Assembly: GCF_004348825.1 (NCBI RefSeq)
Contig: NZ_SMJU01000018.1
Coordinates: forward strand, 1 to 64,000
DNA length: 64,000 nt
Direction of reading: 5' to 3'
Source of the DNA: Arundinibacter roseus
GTDB taxonomy: Bacteria; Bacteroidota; Bacteroidia; Cytophagales; Spirosomataceae
Shown: piece by piece, positions 51,549 to 59,942 of the stretch
Numbering within the stretch: position 1 is the stretch's first letter
Layout: each line of letters starts with the position of its first letter
Position numbers and translations under genes: made by a program
The notes under the pieces: generated by a model
What the model was told of the DNA's origin: nothing
Database searches by the model: none
Seen by the model: only the letters and a program-made list of their open reading frames with translations

Positions 51549-52280
51549 TTATCTCTTAAAAACTTCGGGCTTAATAGCTTCATTTACTGCAAGCTCGGAA
51601 GTAATAGTTACTTTGGATTTATCCTTGCTTGATGTTTCAGTGATGGATGAAGGGTACAAAATGCCGTATTTGGATTTGACATATTTGCTGTAATCCCGCG
51701 TAATTACTTCCGTACCCTGCGTTGCTTTTTCACGGATCAGCAAGCCCGAACCTACGCCAAAATGAAGATTATATTTTACACCTTTCCCCTGTAATTCAAC
51801 GTGATATACACTTGTAGTATCGATTTTCTCCGTACCAACCAACGTACCTACAAGACCACGGGTTTTGAAATCAATGAATGGTGCCAGCAGATCATACATT
51901 TCCATGCGCAGGTTGCCCTGCTCGGCCTGACTCAGATCTTTCACTTGGTATTTGGTAACTTTATCAGAGCTTCCGAGCGGAATTTTTAGCCATCCTTCAT
52001 TCCCTTTCACAGCGTAAACAAAGTCACGTTTCAAAATAATTTTAGACTTACTAATGGCTTTCTCCGGCATAGAGACATAGATTTCTGCATCATAATCTGC
52101 AGCAGAACCTGATTTATAGGAGCGTTTGATCGTATAGGTTTTGAGTCCATCCCAAAGTGCTTTTCCGCCGGTGGCTTCGTAGTAGCGGGCAAACACCGAA
52201 TCGACAGGCATGGGTTTTTGAGCAAAGGAGCTAACTACTACGGCTAAAATGAGACTACAAACAATGAGGAGCTTTTTCAT
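51549..52280 (-). CDS. Exported LolA-like outer-membrane lipoprotein-sorting protein
   Basis: This 243-residue periplasmic protein has a signal peptide ending near residue 20 (SFAQ) and a single half-barrel domain. ARYYEATGGKALWDGLKTYTIKRSY is typical of the LolA/LolB-like group that Bacteroidota encode in several copies. LolA carries lipoproteins to the outer membrane. For this divergent member only the fold can be claimed. It lies between tamB and the cystathionine beta-synthase gene and ends at a terminator. Confidence 0.7.
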   Translation of the reverse strand: MKKLLIVCSLILAVVVSSFAQKPMPVDSVFARYYEATGGKALWDGLKTYTIKRSYKSGSAADYDAEIYVSMPEKAISKSKIILKRDFVYAVKGNEGWLKIPLGSSDKVTKYQVKDLSQAEQGNLRMEMYDLLAPFIDFKTRGLVGTLVGTEKIDTTSVYHVELQGKGVKYNLHFGVGSGLLIREKATQGTEVITRDYSKYVKSKYGILYPSSITETSSKDKSKVTITSELAVNEAIKPEVFKR

Positions 52281-52514
52281 GGTATTTTAAAGTATAATGA
52301 ATAAAAGAAGTAAGGGCTTGACGCTTTTTTAATGAAACGCTAATTTTCAACAGAATAGTCGTTTTTTGCAAATTTCCTTTCTGATTGTTTAAACTATTTA
52401 AGTATTACAAAAACTGTTCCAGCGTCTGAAACTTGATTTTTGACTGACAACCGCCTCCCGTTTCTATGGATAAAAAAGGCTATTTTTACACAAGAACTTC
52501 ATCAATTTAATCCT

Positions 52515-53888
52515 ATGAACTACTATAAATCAATCATTGACACCATTGGAAATACTCCGTTGGTGCGGCTCAACCTAGTCAATAAAGGTATAAAAGGCAC
52601 AATCCTCGTGAAGGTTGAATACTTCAATCCCGGCAATTCGGTCAAAGATCGGATGGCGATTCGGATGGTAGAAGACGCCGAAAGAGACGGCAGCCTTAAA
52701 CCCGGCGGCACGATCATCGAAGGCACGAGCGGAAACACCGGCATGGGCCTTGCCCTGACGGCTATTGCCAAAGGTTACTCCTGTGTTTTTACAATGGCCG
52801 ATAAGCAATCGCAGGAAAAAATTGACATTCTGAGAGCCGTAGGTGCCGAGGTAGTTGTGTGCCCAACCAACGTACTGCCCGACGATCCTCGCAGCTACTA
52901 TTCGGTGGCTAAGCGTCTCAACCGGGATATTCCAAACTCTTTTTATCCCAATCAGTACGACAACCCGTCCAATTCACTGGCACATTATGAAACAACCGGG
53001 CCCGAAATCTGGGATCAAACCAAGGGGAAAATCACGCATTTTGCCGCAGGCGTAGGGACGGGCGGAACAATGAGCGGCATCGGAAAATTTCTGAAAGAAC
53101 AGAAGTCCGAGGTCGTTACGGTAGGCATTGACACCTACGGTTCAGTTTTTAAAAAATATAAGGAAACTGGAATTTTTGACGAAAAAGAGGTTTTCCCTTA
53201 TCTCACCGAAGGAATCGGAGAAGATATTTTACCTGAAAATGTCGATTTTTCAGTCATAGATCATTTTGTAAAAGTTACTGATAAAGACGCAGCCATTATG
53301 GCTCGCCGACTTGCCCGCGAAGAGGGACTTTTTGTGGGTTGGAGCTGCGGTTCGGCGGTGCATGGAGCGCTGGAATACGCCAGAACTACCCTCACGGAAG
53401 ACGATGTGATGGTGATCATTTTACCAGACCACGGCACCCGCTACCTGAACAAAATCTATAATGATACCTGGATGAAAGATCATGGGTTTCTGGAACGAAC
53501 CTACGCAACGGCCCGAGATATTGTGCATCGAAAAAATGGGCTATCGCTCCTGCTGACTGTTACGCCCGATACGCGGGTAGCGGAAGCCATCCGGCTTTTG
53601 AATCGGGAAAGTATTTCGCAGATTCCGGTGATGGATGCCGAAGGCGAGGTAGTGGGCAGTCTGACGGATTCGGTCATTTTGCACCGACTAATAGAAAATC
53701 CCGAGGTGAGTACGCAACTCGTGGCCGATGTGATGGATAAGCCGTTCAAATTTGTAGCGCTTGATAGCACGGTTGATACACTTTCGTCGCTTATTGACCG
53801 GGAAAATAAAGCGTTGCTCGTTCGGGACGAAGGCAATCAGGTACATATCATCACGCAGGCAGATTTGCTCGCGGCTATGACTACTTAG
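52515..53888 (+). CDS. Cystathionine beta-synthase (PLP) with C-terminal CBS-domain pair
   Basis: This enzyme condenses serine (or O-acetylserine) with homocysteine to form cystathionine, or makes cysteine. I start at ATG 52515, giving 457 residues. The PLP fold opens with IGNTPLVRLN, the lysine is K44 in NPGNSVKDRMA, the substrate loop is GTSGNTG and the phosphate cup is GVGTGGTMSG. The C-terminal 120 residues hold two CBS motifs (SISQIPVMDAEGEVVGSLTD and NKALLVRDEGNQ), which often bind adenosyl compounds and regulate activity. It is 234 bp from the divergent LolA-like gene and ends at a terminator. Confidence 0.9.
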   Translation: MNYYKSIIDTIGNTPLVRLNLVNKGIKGTILVKVEYFNPGNSVKDRMAIRMVEDAERDGSLKPGGTIIEGTSGNTGMGLALTAIAKGYSCVFTMADKQSQEKIDILRAVGAEVVVCPTNVLPDDPRSYYSVAKRLNRDIPNSFYPNQYDNPSNSLAHYETTGPEIWDQTKGKITHFAAGVGTGGTMSGIGKFLKEQKSEVVTVGIDTYGSVFKKYKETGIFDEKEVFPYLTEGIGEDILPENVDFSVIDHFVKVTDKDAAIMARRLAREEGLFVGWSCGSAVHGALEYARTTLTEDDVMVIILPDHGTRYLNKIYNDTWMKDHGFLERTYATARDIVHRKNGLSLLLTVTPDTRVAEAIRLLNRESISQIPVMDAEGEVVGSLTDSVILHRLIENPEVSTQLVADVMDKPFKFVALDSTVDTLSSLIDRENKALLVRDEGNQVHIITQADLLAAMTT

Positions 53889-53917
53889 ACTGAATCTGAA
53901 AGCTGAAATGGAAAATT

Positions 53918-53952
53918 AAAGGGATAAGGTTTTTGAAACCTTATCCCTTTTT
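53918..53952. terminator. Intrinsic terminator between convergent genes
   Basis: AAAGGGATAAGGTTT pairs perfectly with AAACCTTATCCCTTT around a short loop and is followed by TTAT. It serves the cystathionine synthase gene and, on the other strand, the outer-membrane protein gene. Confidence 0.82.
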
Positions 53953-53965
53953 ATAAACAGAGAAA

Positions 53966-56398
53966 CTAAGCGTCGGAACCTTCTCCACCTGAGCCGGAGA
54001 TTTTTCCAAAACGATAGTGGAACGTTACCCCCAAATAGCGGTTGGTTCGTTGCCAAAGCGAGTTTTGAACAAAGCTGTCGGTGCTTACTTCGCTTTTATA
54101 CATTCGCGACAGAAGCAAATCCTGCACATTGAAGGACAGCGTTCCTTTGCGCTCAAAGAAATCTTTACGTAAGCCCATATTGGCCACAAACACACCCTGC
54201 CGCGTGCCTTGGGCAATAGCCCGGGGGCCGTCGTAGGTCAGGTAGGCAGAGGCTCGAAGCGCGAGGGGAAGTTCAAGAAATGCGTTGAGATTGCCCGAAT
54301 AACTCCAAATCTGATTGTTAATATTCGCTGCTACCGACACTACTTCACTTCTAAATACCCGTCCGCTCGCGTTGAGTTTTAATTTTTCACCTACTTTCTT
54401 AGAAACGTCGGTTTCAAAACCATAGGACAATTCACGGCCCACGTTGTCAAACCTTGAATACGAAATACCGGCGTCGTCAATGGTGCGAATGCGGGTAATA
54501 GAGTTGTTGGAATAATCCAGAAAAAGCGAGGGTCCCCAGCCGCCTTCCTGCTTGTACTGTGAATAGCCCACTTCGGCTTTGTGGGTAAACTCCGGTGTCA
54601 GATTTGGGTTTCCTTCCCGAATGTTGCGCGGGTCCGAAATATCTGTGAACGGATTGAGCATATCGGCCTGCGGGCGTTGTACCCGGCGGCTGTAATTAAG
54701 CTTAATCTGCGTTTCTTCGTCGAGCATGCGGGTGATAGCGAGCGAAGGAACCAACATCAGAAAGTGCGCCGAAAAGGCTGGCTGACGAATACTTTGGTCG
54801 ATGTTTTGCGTGGCATCGGTCAGGCGCAAACCTCCGCGAATTCCCCACGCGTCCGACTTTTGGGAAAAAGTCATGTAACCCGTATGAATGGCATCCGAGT
54901 AGCCAAATTCGTTGCTTACGTCTTCATCAAACTCATAAACTTCTGTTTCCAGATCGTACAGAAAAAAAGAATTGGTGCTTGTCCGGCGGTTCAGGCGGGT
55001 GCGCACGCCCACTTCCAAAGTAGAGTTGACCGTGATGGGCCAGGTATAATCCGTATCCAGAAACAGGCTTTTGCGGTCGCTGTTGCGCAGGTTGCGCTGA
55101 CGACGCACAAGCGCAGGAAAATCGCTCGTCTGATCAAACTCTGATTCGCCTTCGGAGTCACCTTCGGAATAGTTAGCCGTGAACGTAAAAACCTGCCGCT
55201 CTTTATCGAACGTTTTGCGGTAATCCAGATTCATGTTGATATTATCGCCGGAGGAAGTTCCGTTGGTGTAGCGGTCAAACTGTTCGAGCTGTGCTCCTGA
55301 CTCTGAACGGGTTTCGTTGAAATTCCCGTTTTGGTTCAGGCCTTTGTCTTCGGAATAATTCAGCGTAAGACCCAGCGTATTTTTTTCATTAAATTCATAA
55401 TTTACCCCCAAACGGCCAAACAGATTTGTGTTTCGGTCTTTTCCGGTTCCATTTTGCGTAAAAAAAGTGGAAGTATCTCCCGGAAAATTTTCCCGATTCA
55501 ATTCCCGCCGAAAGTACCATTGCCGGCTCTGCGCGCTGCCCGAAGCCCGAAGAGCCCATTTACCGGTTTTGTAGCTGATGTAACCGGAGCCGTTGTTGTT
55601 TTGGAACGTACCCAACGATGCCCGTACGCTCCCGCTAGTACCCCGAATATTGGTTTTTTTAGTAATAATGTCAATCACACCCGAAGCGCCTTCGCCTTCA
55701 TATTTAGCGGAGGGCGTAGTCATAACCTCAATCCGTTCAATCAACTCAGCCGGAAACGATTGCAGCACGGTAGCCACATCGTTGCCATACAACGTCGAAG
55801 GCTTCCCGTCGATGAGCACCACTACGCTGCCTTTGCCACGGACCATCGGAGTTCCGTTTTCGTCCAATGAAACCGACGGCACTTTTTCCAGCAATTCACT
55901 TACGTTGCTGCTTGTGGCCAACAGGTCTTTTCCGACGTTGACAATCTTTTTGTCAATGTCAGAAACAATCATGGTTTTCTCGGCCCGAATCACCACTTCG
56001 TTCAGATCCTGCGAAGTGGAAGATAGGCGTATAATACCTAAATCGGTAGTAGTTACTTCGGTAGGCATCGTGACGTTTGGCACAAAAAGGGTGGTATAGC
56101 CCAGCAGAGTAATGCGAAGCAAGTAGTTGCCCGGTGCTACATTTGCCAACAGAAAAACACCGTTTTCATCAGCCGCCACGCCACTGACAACCGTGGAATC
56201 CAGGTTCATGAGGGCTACGGTAGCAAATGCTGCCGGGTTTTCATCGGCCGCATCCAGTATTTTTCCAAGTATCTCGCCCCGGTCTTTGGGAACTGTCAGA
56301 TGCGTTTCCAAAAGAGTTTCTGCTGCATTTGTTCCACCGTGCACCGGAAGACTCAGCAATCCGGCAAGACACCCGGCTACTATCATCACATTTCTCAC
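53966..56398 (-). CDS. Outer-membrane beta-barrel family protein with carboxypeptidase-like and plug domains
   Basis: This 810-residue TonB-dependent-receptor-like protein begins with a signal peptide ending near residue 22, then a carboxypeptidase-regulatory-like beta sandwich (about 40-115: EILGKILDAADENPAAFATVALMN). A plug domain follows (about 130-235: VGKDLLATSSNVSELLEKVPSVSLDENG and VIDIITKK), and then a large barrel. It matches the outer-membrane beta-barrel family 3 rather than SusC. The transported ligand is unknown. There is no SusD partner. It ends with an unusual GEGSDA tail. Confidence 0.85.
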   Translation of the reverse strand: MRNVMIVAGCLAGLLSLPVHGGTNAAETLLETHLTVPKDRGEILGKILDAADENPAAFATVALMNLDSTVVSGVAADENGVFLLANVAPGNYLLRITLLGYTTLFVPNVTMPTEVTTTDLGIIRLSSTSQDLNEVVIRAEKTMIVSDIDKKIVNVGKDLLATSSNVSELLEKVPSVSLDENGTPMVRGKGSVVVLIDGKPSTLYGNDVATVLQSFPAELIERIEVMTTPSAKYEGEGASGVIDIITKKTNIRGTSGSVRASLGTFQNNNGSGYISYKTGKWALRASGSAQSRQWYFRRELNRENFPGDTSTFFTQNGTGKDRNTNLFGRLGVNYEFNEKNTLGLTLNYSEDKGLNQNGNFNETRSESGAQLEQFDRYTNGTSSGDNINMNLDYRKTFDKERQVFTFTANYSEGDSEGESEFDQTSDFPALVRRQRNLRNSDRKSLFLDTDYTWPITVNSTLEVGVRTRLNRRTSTNSFFLYDLETEVYEFDEDVSNEFGYSDAIHTGYMTFSQKSDAWGIRGGLRLTDATQNIDQSIRQPAFSAHFLMLVPSLAITRMLDEETQIKLNYSRRVQRPQADMLNPFTDISDPRNIREGNPNLTPEFTHKAEVGYSQYKQEGGWGPSLFLDYSNNSITRIRTIDDAGISYSRFDNVGRELSYGFETDVSKKVGEKLKLNASGRVFRSEVVSVAANINNQIWSYSGNLNAFLELPLALRASAYLTYDGPRAIAQGTRQGVFVANMGLRKDFFERKGTLSFNVQDLLLSRMYKSEVSTDSFVQNSLWQRTNRYLGVTFHYRFGKISGSGGEGSDA

Positions 56399-56767
56399 TA
56401 GCTCTTGATTTTTTTGTTTTTATAAAAAAATAACCCTGCAACCAAACCGACTTCCATCGCTTTGGTTACATTAAATAATTAAAAATAGGTATGAAATTTT
56501 CTTAGATGTGTACATAAGACAAGTATACACTTTTTTTACCTCAAAACCAGTAGAAAATTGAATAATAGTAAGATAGATAGTATTATATAAAGAAGTTGTT
56601 TTACTATATGTACGTCAGATAAAAAAATCTTACTGCGTACATGACTTTATGCAGTTAATCTTTTCAGTAATTTTTTTATTGTTAAGAATAAAAGCACCCA
56701 TTTTTTCAAAATACTGATTTGTATGTTTTGAAAAACGTGGATTTATTAATCACTAAAAAAATTATGC
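56399..56767. other. AT-rich intergenic region between divergent genes
   Basis: These 369 bp hold the promoters of the outer-membrane protein gene and msrB. No gene is seen. A short imperfect inverted repeat, TGTACG...CGTACA, lies near 56620-56642. Several TA-rich stretches resemble promoter spacer DNA but none matches the full consensus. Confidence 0.45.
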
Positions 56768-57214
56768 ATGAATTGGAATGATGTTATCGAATATGCCGCC
56801 AAAGGCAATCCTCAGCCACCAAGCCGGGTACAGCTGAGCGAAGCGGAATGGAAGGAGCGACTTTCTACGGAAGAATACCACATTCTGCGTCAGAAGGGAA
56901 CAGAGCGGGCCTTTACCGGCGAATATTGCGAGCGCCACGAGCCGGGACTTTACGGCTGTCGGGGCTGCGGCACACCACTTTTTGACTCCACGGTGAAGTT
57001 TGAATCAGGTACAGGTTGGCCGAGTTTTGCTGCTCCCGTTGCTGACAATGTCATTCAGTATATTATGGATACAAGCTACGGCATGCGGCGCGTGGAGGTG
57101 CAGTGTAATGTATGTGATGGTCATTTAGGACATATTTTTCCGGATGGACCAAAACCGACAGGTTTGCGGTATTGCATCAATTCGGCTTCCATTAAAAAGC
57201 TGGACGAGGTGTAG
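56768..57214 (+). CDS. msrB: Peptide-methionine (R)-S-oxide reductase MsrB
   Basis: This enzyme reduces the R-epimer of methionine sulfoxide in proteins. The 148-residue chain has the zinc ligands C64-x2-C67 (CRGC) and C113-x2-C116 (CNVC) and the catalytic C136 in RYCINSAS. Histidines of HLGHIF complete the active site. There is no signal peptide, so it acts in the cytosol. The length is that of single-domain MsrB. It is followed by palindromic sequence rather than a clear terminator. Confidence 0.95.
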   Translation: MNWNDVIEYAAKGNPQPPSRVQLSEAEWKERLSTEEYHILRQKGTERAFTGEYCERHEPGLYGCRGCGTPLFDSTVKFESGTGWPSFAAPVADNVIQYIMDTSYGMRRVEVQCNVCDGHLGHIFPDGPKPTGLRYCINSASIKKLDEV

Positions 57215-57271
57215 CCAGGAAAACAGGATAATTCGCAGGTGCGCTTTCCTGGTACAGTAAGTCCACCTGCG
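57215..57271. terminator. Overlapping inverted repeats between msrB and the M43 protease gene
   Basis: CCAGGAAA (57215-57222) can pair with TTTCCTGG (57245-57252), and CGCAGGTG (57234-57241) can pair with CACCTGCG (57264-57271). The two stems exclude each other. They lie between converging genes and may act as a terminator for either, with a weak T tract on the plus strand. Confidence 0.4.
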
Positions 57272-57294
57272 GATTTATTTTCAAAAAAATAGGA

Positions 57295-58542
57295 TTAATG
57301 GCTTTCCAGTGCACAAATCTCCGGGGGTACGTAGCGATAATCATCCGGTTTTTTAACAAACCCCTCCCCTGCTTCCTGCCTGGCGCGGCTATTGGTCCCC
57401 TGAGGCACCCAAAGTCCGTAGGTCAATGTGTGGCGAATGCGTTCCCGCTGCTGACGGGTAAATGAGTTTTCGTAGGAAAGATAATAATCCATGATATTGT
57501 TGCTCTCATAACTGACGCCATTGCAGGCTTGTCGCCGCTGCCGAAGGTTTCGGTAGTTATCGACGTAGCCTTTTCGATCATAAAAAGGCGTATCGGTGCA
57601 GTAGTCAGGGTCTACTCTGCTGCAACCGTTGGACTCATCTCCATTTCCATCAAATACATGATGCAACCCCAGCACGTGACCGGCTTCATGAGCCAGGGTA
57701 CTTGATACAGTGCTGTTAACCTCGCTTTGATTAAAGAAAATTCCGTAGGGAAGATCCGGCGATGTGCGTGCGGCAGATACCAGCCGCGAGCCCGGCAGGG
57801 AACGTGTCACAGGGGTGATATAGGCAAAGCCACTGACACTCTCGGCCCGGGCAATGTTGAAAACCCATATATTCAGAAAGTTCTTAGGATTCCAGTACGC
57901 ATTCCATGCTTCCTCTACGGCCTGTTCCGTCGTAAAAGTCTGCCGGGTTGCTTTGATTGCGTCCAAACCAGCAACTGCTAGCGTGCGCTGGGAAGGGTCG
58001 GTGGGGGCGGCGTAGAACTCTACGAAATTATCAACCGCATGGGCATCTTTTGCGCCCCTGTATGGATTCCATCGATTTCGGAAAGCATCCGTCAGGTTAT
58101 TGACCAGCCGATTTATTTGCGCAGCCGACAAGGTAGAATTAACCGTATGAAATACCACGGGAATTCGTACAAGTGCGTAGGGCAAAACATTCACCGAAAT
58201 AGTATTGCTGACTTTATCGCCGACTTTTACCTGTAGCGTATAAGTTCCGGCGGTGGTGGCAGAGAAAACGGAAGAGGCCAGGGCATTCTGATTGGCCACT
58301 ACCCGAATAGCCCGAGTGGGTAGCGAAGCCGGCGTTTGATTTTCTTTGTACGTAATTGTCAGTAAATCCGTAAGATCCAGCGTAGACCCCAGAGGCAGTT
58401 CTATGTCCGTAGAGCTTGTCAGTTCAAGCGCTACAATTGAATTTTGGTATACTTCTTCGGGAGAAAGATCCATAGGCTGACAAGCCGTGAGCAGCAGTGC
58501 GCCAAGGGTACTAAGGATAGGTGTGTTTCTCATGATCAGCAA
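57295..58542 (-). CDS. Secreted M43 (cytophagalysin/pappalysin) zinc metalloprotease lipoprotein
   Basis: This 415-residue protein is a lipoprotein (lipobox LLTA-C21) with an Ig-like region at about 40-120 and a catalytic domain after 125. The zinc motif H285-E286-x-x-H289-x-x-G292-x-x-H295 (HEAGHVLGLHH) and the Met-turn NNIMDYYLS near residue 353 fit the M43 family of the metzincins. Such enzymes degrade extracellular protein. The start could also be Met4 (58533). It faces msrB convergently. Confidence 0.9.
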   Translation of the reverse strand: MLIMRNTPILSTLGALLLTACQPMDLSPEEVYQNSIVALELTSSTDIELPLGSTLDLTDLLTITYKENQTPASLPTRAIRVVANQNALASSVFSATTAGTYTLQVKVGDKVSNTISVNVLPYALVRIPVVFHTVNSTLSAAQINRLVNNLTDAFRNRWNPYRGAKDAHAVDNFVEFYAAPTDPSQRTLAVAGLDAIKATRQTFTTEQAVEEAWNAYWNPKNFLNIWVFNIARAESVSGFAYITPVTRSLPGSRLVSAARTSPDLPYGIFFNQSEVNSTVSSTLAHEAGHVLGLHHVFDGNGDESNGCSRVDPDYCTDTPFYDRKGYVDNYRNLRQRRQACNGVSYESNNIMDYYLSYENSFTRQQRERIRHTLTYGLWVPQGTNSRARQEAGEGFVKKPDDYRYVPPEICALESH

Positions 58543-58773
58543 GATAGGGTACGGGCAGAAGTTCTATCAAATTGCTTGTGCAGGTTTGTCTGATTGCAGG
58601 TATTGTGAATGCTTACAACGTTGTTTTCGGTGGTTTTAGTGTATGATTTTCGGTAGGTCTAAACCCATCATGTGGGGATGACACCCTTTCTGAGGCCTGG
58701 GGAAGGATGTCAATCAAAAATAAAAATCCGGCTCTTCTGCCGCTGCTTGCCGGGAACCTCCTATTTTTGCGGA

Positions 58774-59802
58774 ATGTACAAACGACTTCTTTTACCACTT
58801 CTGTTTTTTTTCGATGCCGAACAGGTACATCATTGGGTGTGCGATATGCTCCGCTTTTTCTATAAACTTCCTCTTGTTCCTGGTATTTTAAAAAAGCTTT
58901 ATGTGTATGAGCACCCCTCACTCGTGCGGGAAGTGGCTGGTTTGCGTTTCAAAAATCCAATTGGACTGGCGGCAGGCTTTGATAAAAATGCCGAAATGGT
59001 GGACGAGCTTGCGGCCCTCGGTTTCGGCTTTGTCGAGATCGGCACAGTAACTCCCCGTCCTCAGCCCGGCAACGATAAACCGCGTTTGTTTCGGGTAAAG
59101 GAAGACAAAGGATTAATTAACCGGATGGGTTTCAACAACAAAGGGGCCGCTGTTGCGGCTGCCAAGTTGCGTGCCCGGCAGTCGGATATTCTGGTGGGGG
59201 GAAATATTGGTAAAAATAAAACCACATCCAACGAAAAAGCCCTGGACGATTATCTAAGCTGTTTTGAAGATTTGTTCGAAGCTGTCGATTATTTTGTTGT
59301 AAATGTCAGCTCGCCCAACACGCCCGGCCTGCGCGATTTGCAGGAAAAAGAGCCCTTGACGCATCTGCTGCGTGAATTGCAGAAACTGAATACTTCTAAA
59401 AAAGCGCCCAAGCCAATTTTCCTGAAAATTGCTCCCGACCTGAATAATAGTCAGCTCGATGATATTATCGACATTATTCGGGAAACAAAAATCGCCGGAG
59501 TGATTGCCACAAACACAACGATCAGCCGGAAAGGGCTGAAAACTACGGAAACGGAAGTAGAAAAAATCGGTGCCGGAGGCCTCAGTGGGCAACCGCTCCG
59601 CTATCGTTCAACGGAAGTGATTCGGTATCTTTGTGAAAAATCAGGGAATGCTTTTCCGGTCATTGGCGTGGGAGGAATTGCTTCGGCACAGGACGCCCGC
59701 GAAAAACTGGAAGCCGGTGCCGCTCTCTTACAGATTTATACGGGCTTTATCTACGAAGGTCCGGGACTGGTCCGTCAAATCTGCCAATCGCTGGTTAAAT
59801 GA
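58774..59802 (+). CDS. pyrD: Dihydroorotate dehydrogenase (quinone), class 2
   Basis: This membrane-associated flavoenzyme oxidises dihydroorotate to orotate in pyrimidine synthesis, passing electrons to quinones. I start at ATG 58774, giving 342 residues that begin [22 protein letters not shown]. The hydrophobic N-terminal extension is the mark of the class 2 enzyme. The rest shows [38 protein letters not shown] with the catalytic serine, LKIAPDL and [27 protein letters not shown], a -7 match, ends only 4 bp before the ATG, so the message may be leaderless. Confidence 0.94.
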   Translation: MYKRLLLPLLFFFDAEQVHHWVCDMLRFFYKLPLVPGILKKLYVYEHPSLVREVAGLRFKNPIGLAAGFDKNAEMVDELAALGFGFVEIGTVTPRPQPGNDKPRLFRVKEDKGLINRMGFNNKGAAVAAAKLRARQSDILVGGNIGKNKTTSNEKALDDYLSCFEDLFEAVDYFVVNVSSPNTPGLRDLQEKEPLTHLLRELQKLNTSKKAPKPIFLKIAPDLNNSQLDDIIDIIRETKIAGVIATNTTISRKGLKTTETEVEKIGAGGLSGQPLRYRSTEVIRYLCEKSGNAFPVIGVGGIASAQDAREKLEAGAALLQIYTGFIYEGPGLVRQICQSLVK

Positions 59803-59859
59803 TGATTTCAGCTGGTTTCTTTTTTTAAAAAGATTAGCAAATTCACAAAAGATTTTCAC

Positions 59860-59890
59860 TTGCTCAACGTAAGATAACTGAATACGTTTG
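59860..59890 (+). promoter_or_regulatory. Bacteroidota promoter for ftsK
   Basis: TTG at 59860-59862 and TACGTTTG at 59883-59890 are separated by 20 nt, an exact match to the -33 TTG / -7 TAnnTTTG consensus of this phylum. The ftsK start codon lies about 50 bp further on. Confidence 0.7.
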
Positions 59891-59942
59891 TCTTTTACTG
59901 CTGTACACACATTGGAATTTTAGTCTACTTATTGCTGCAATC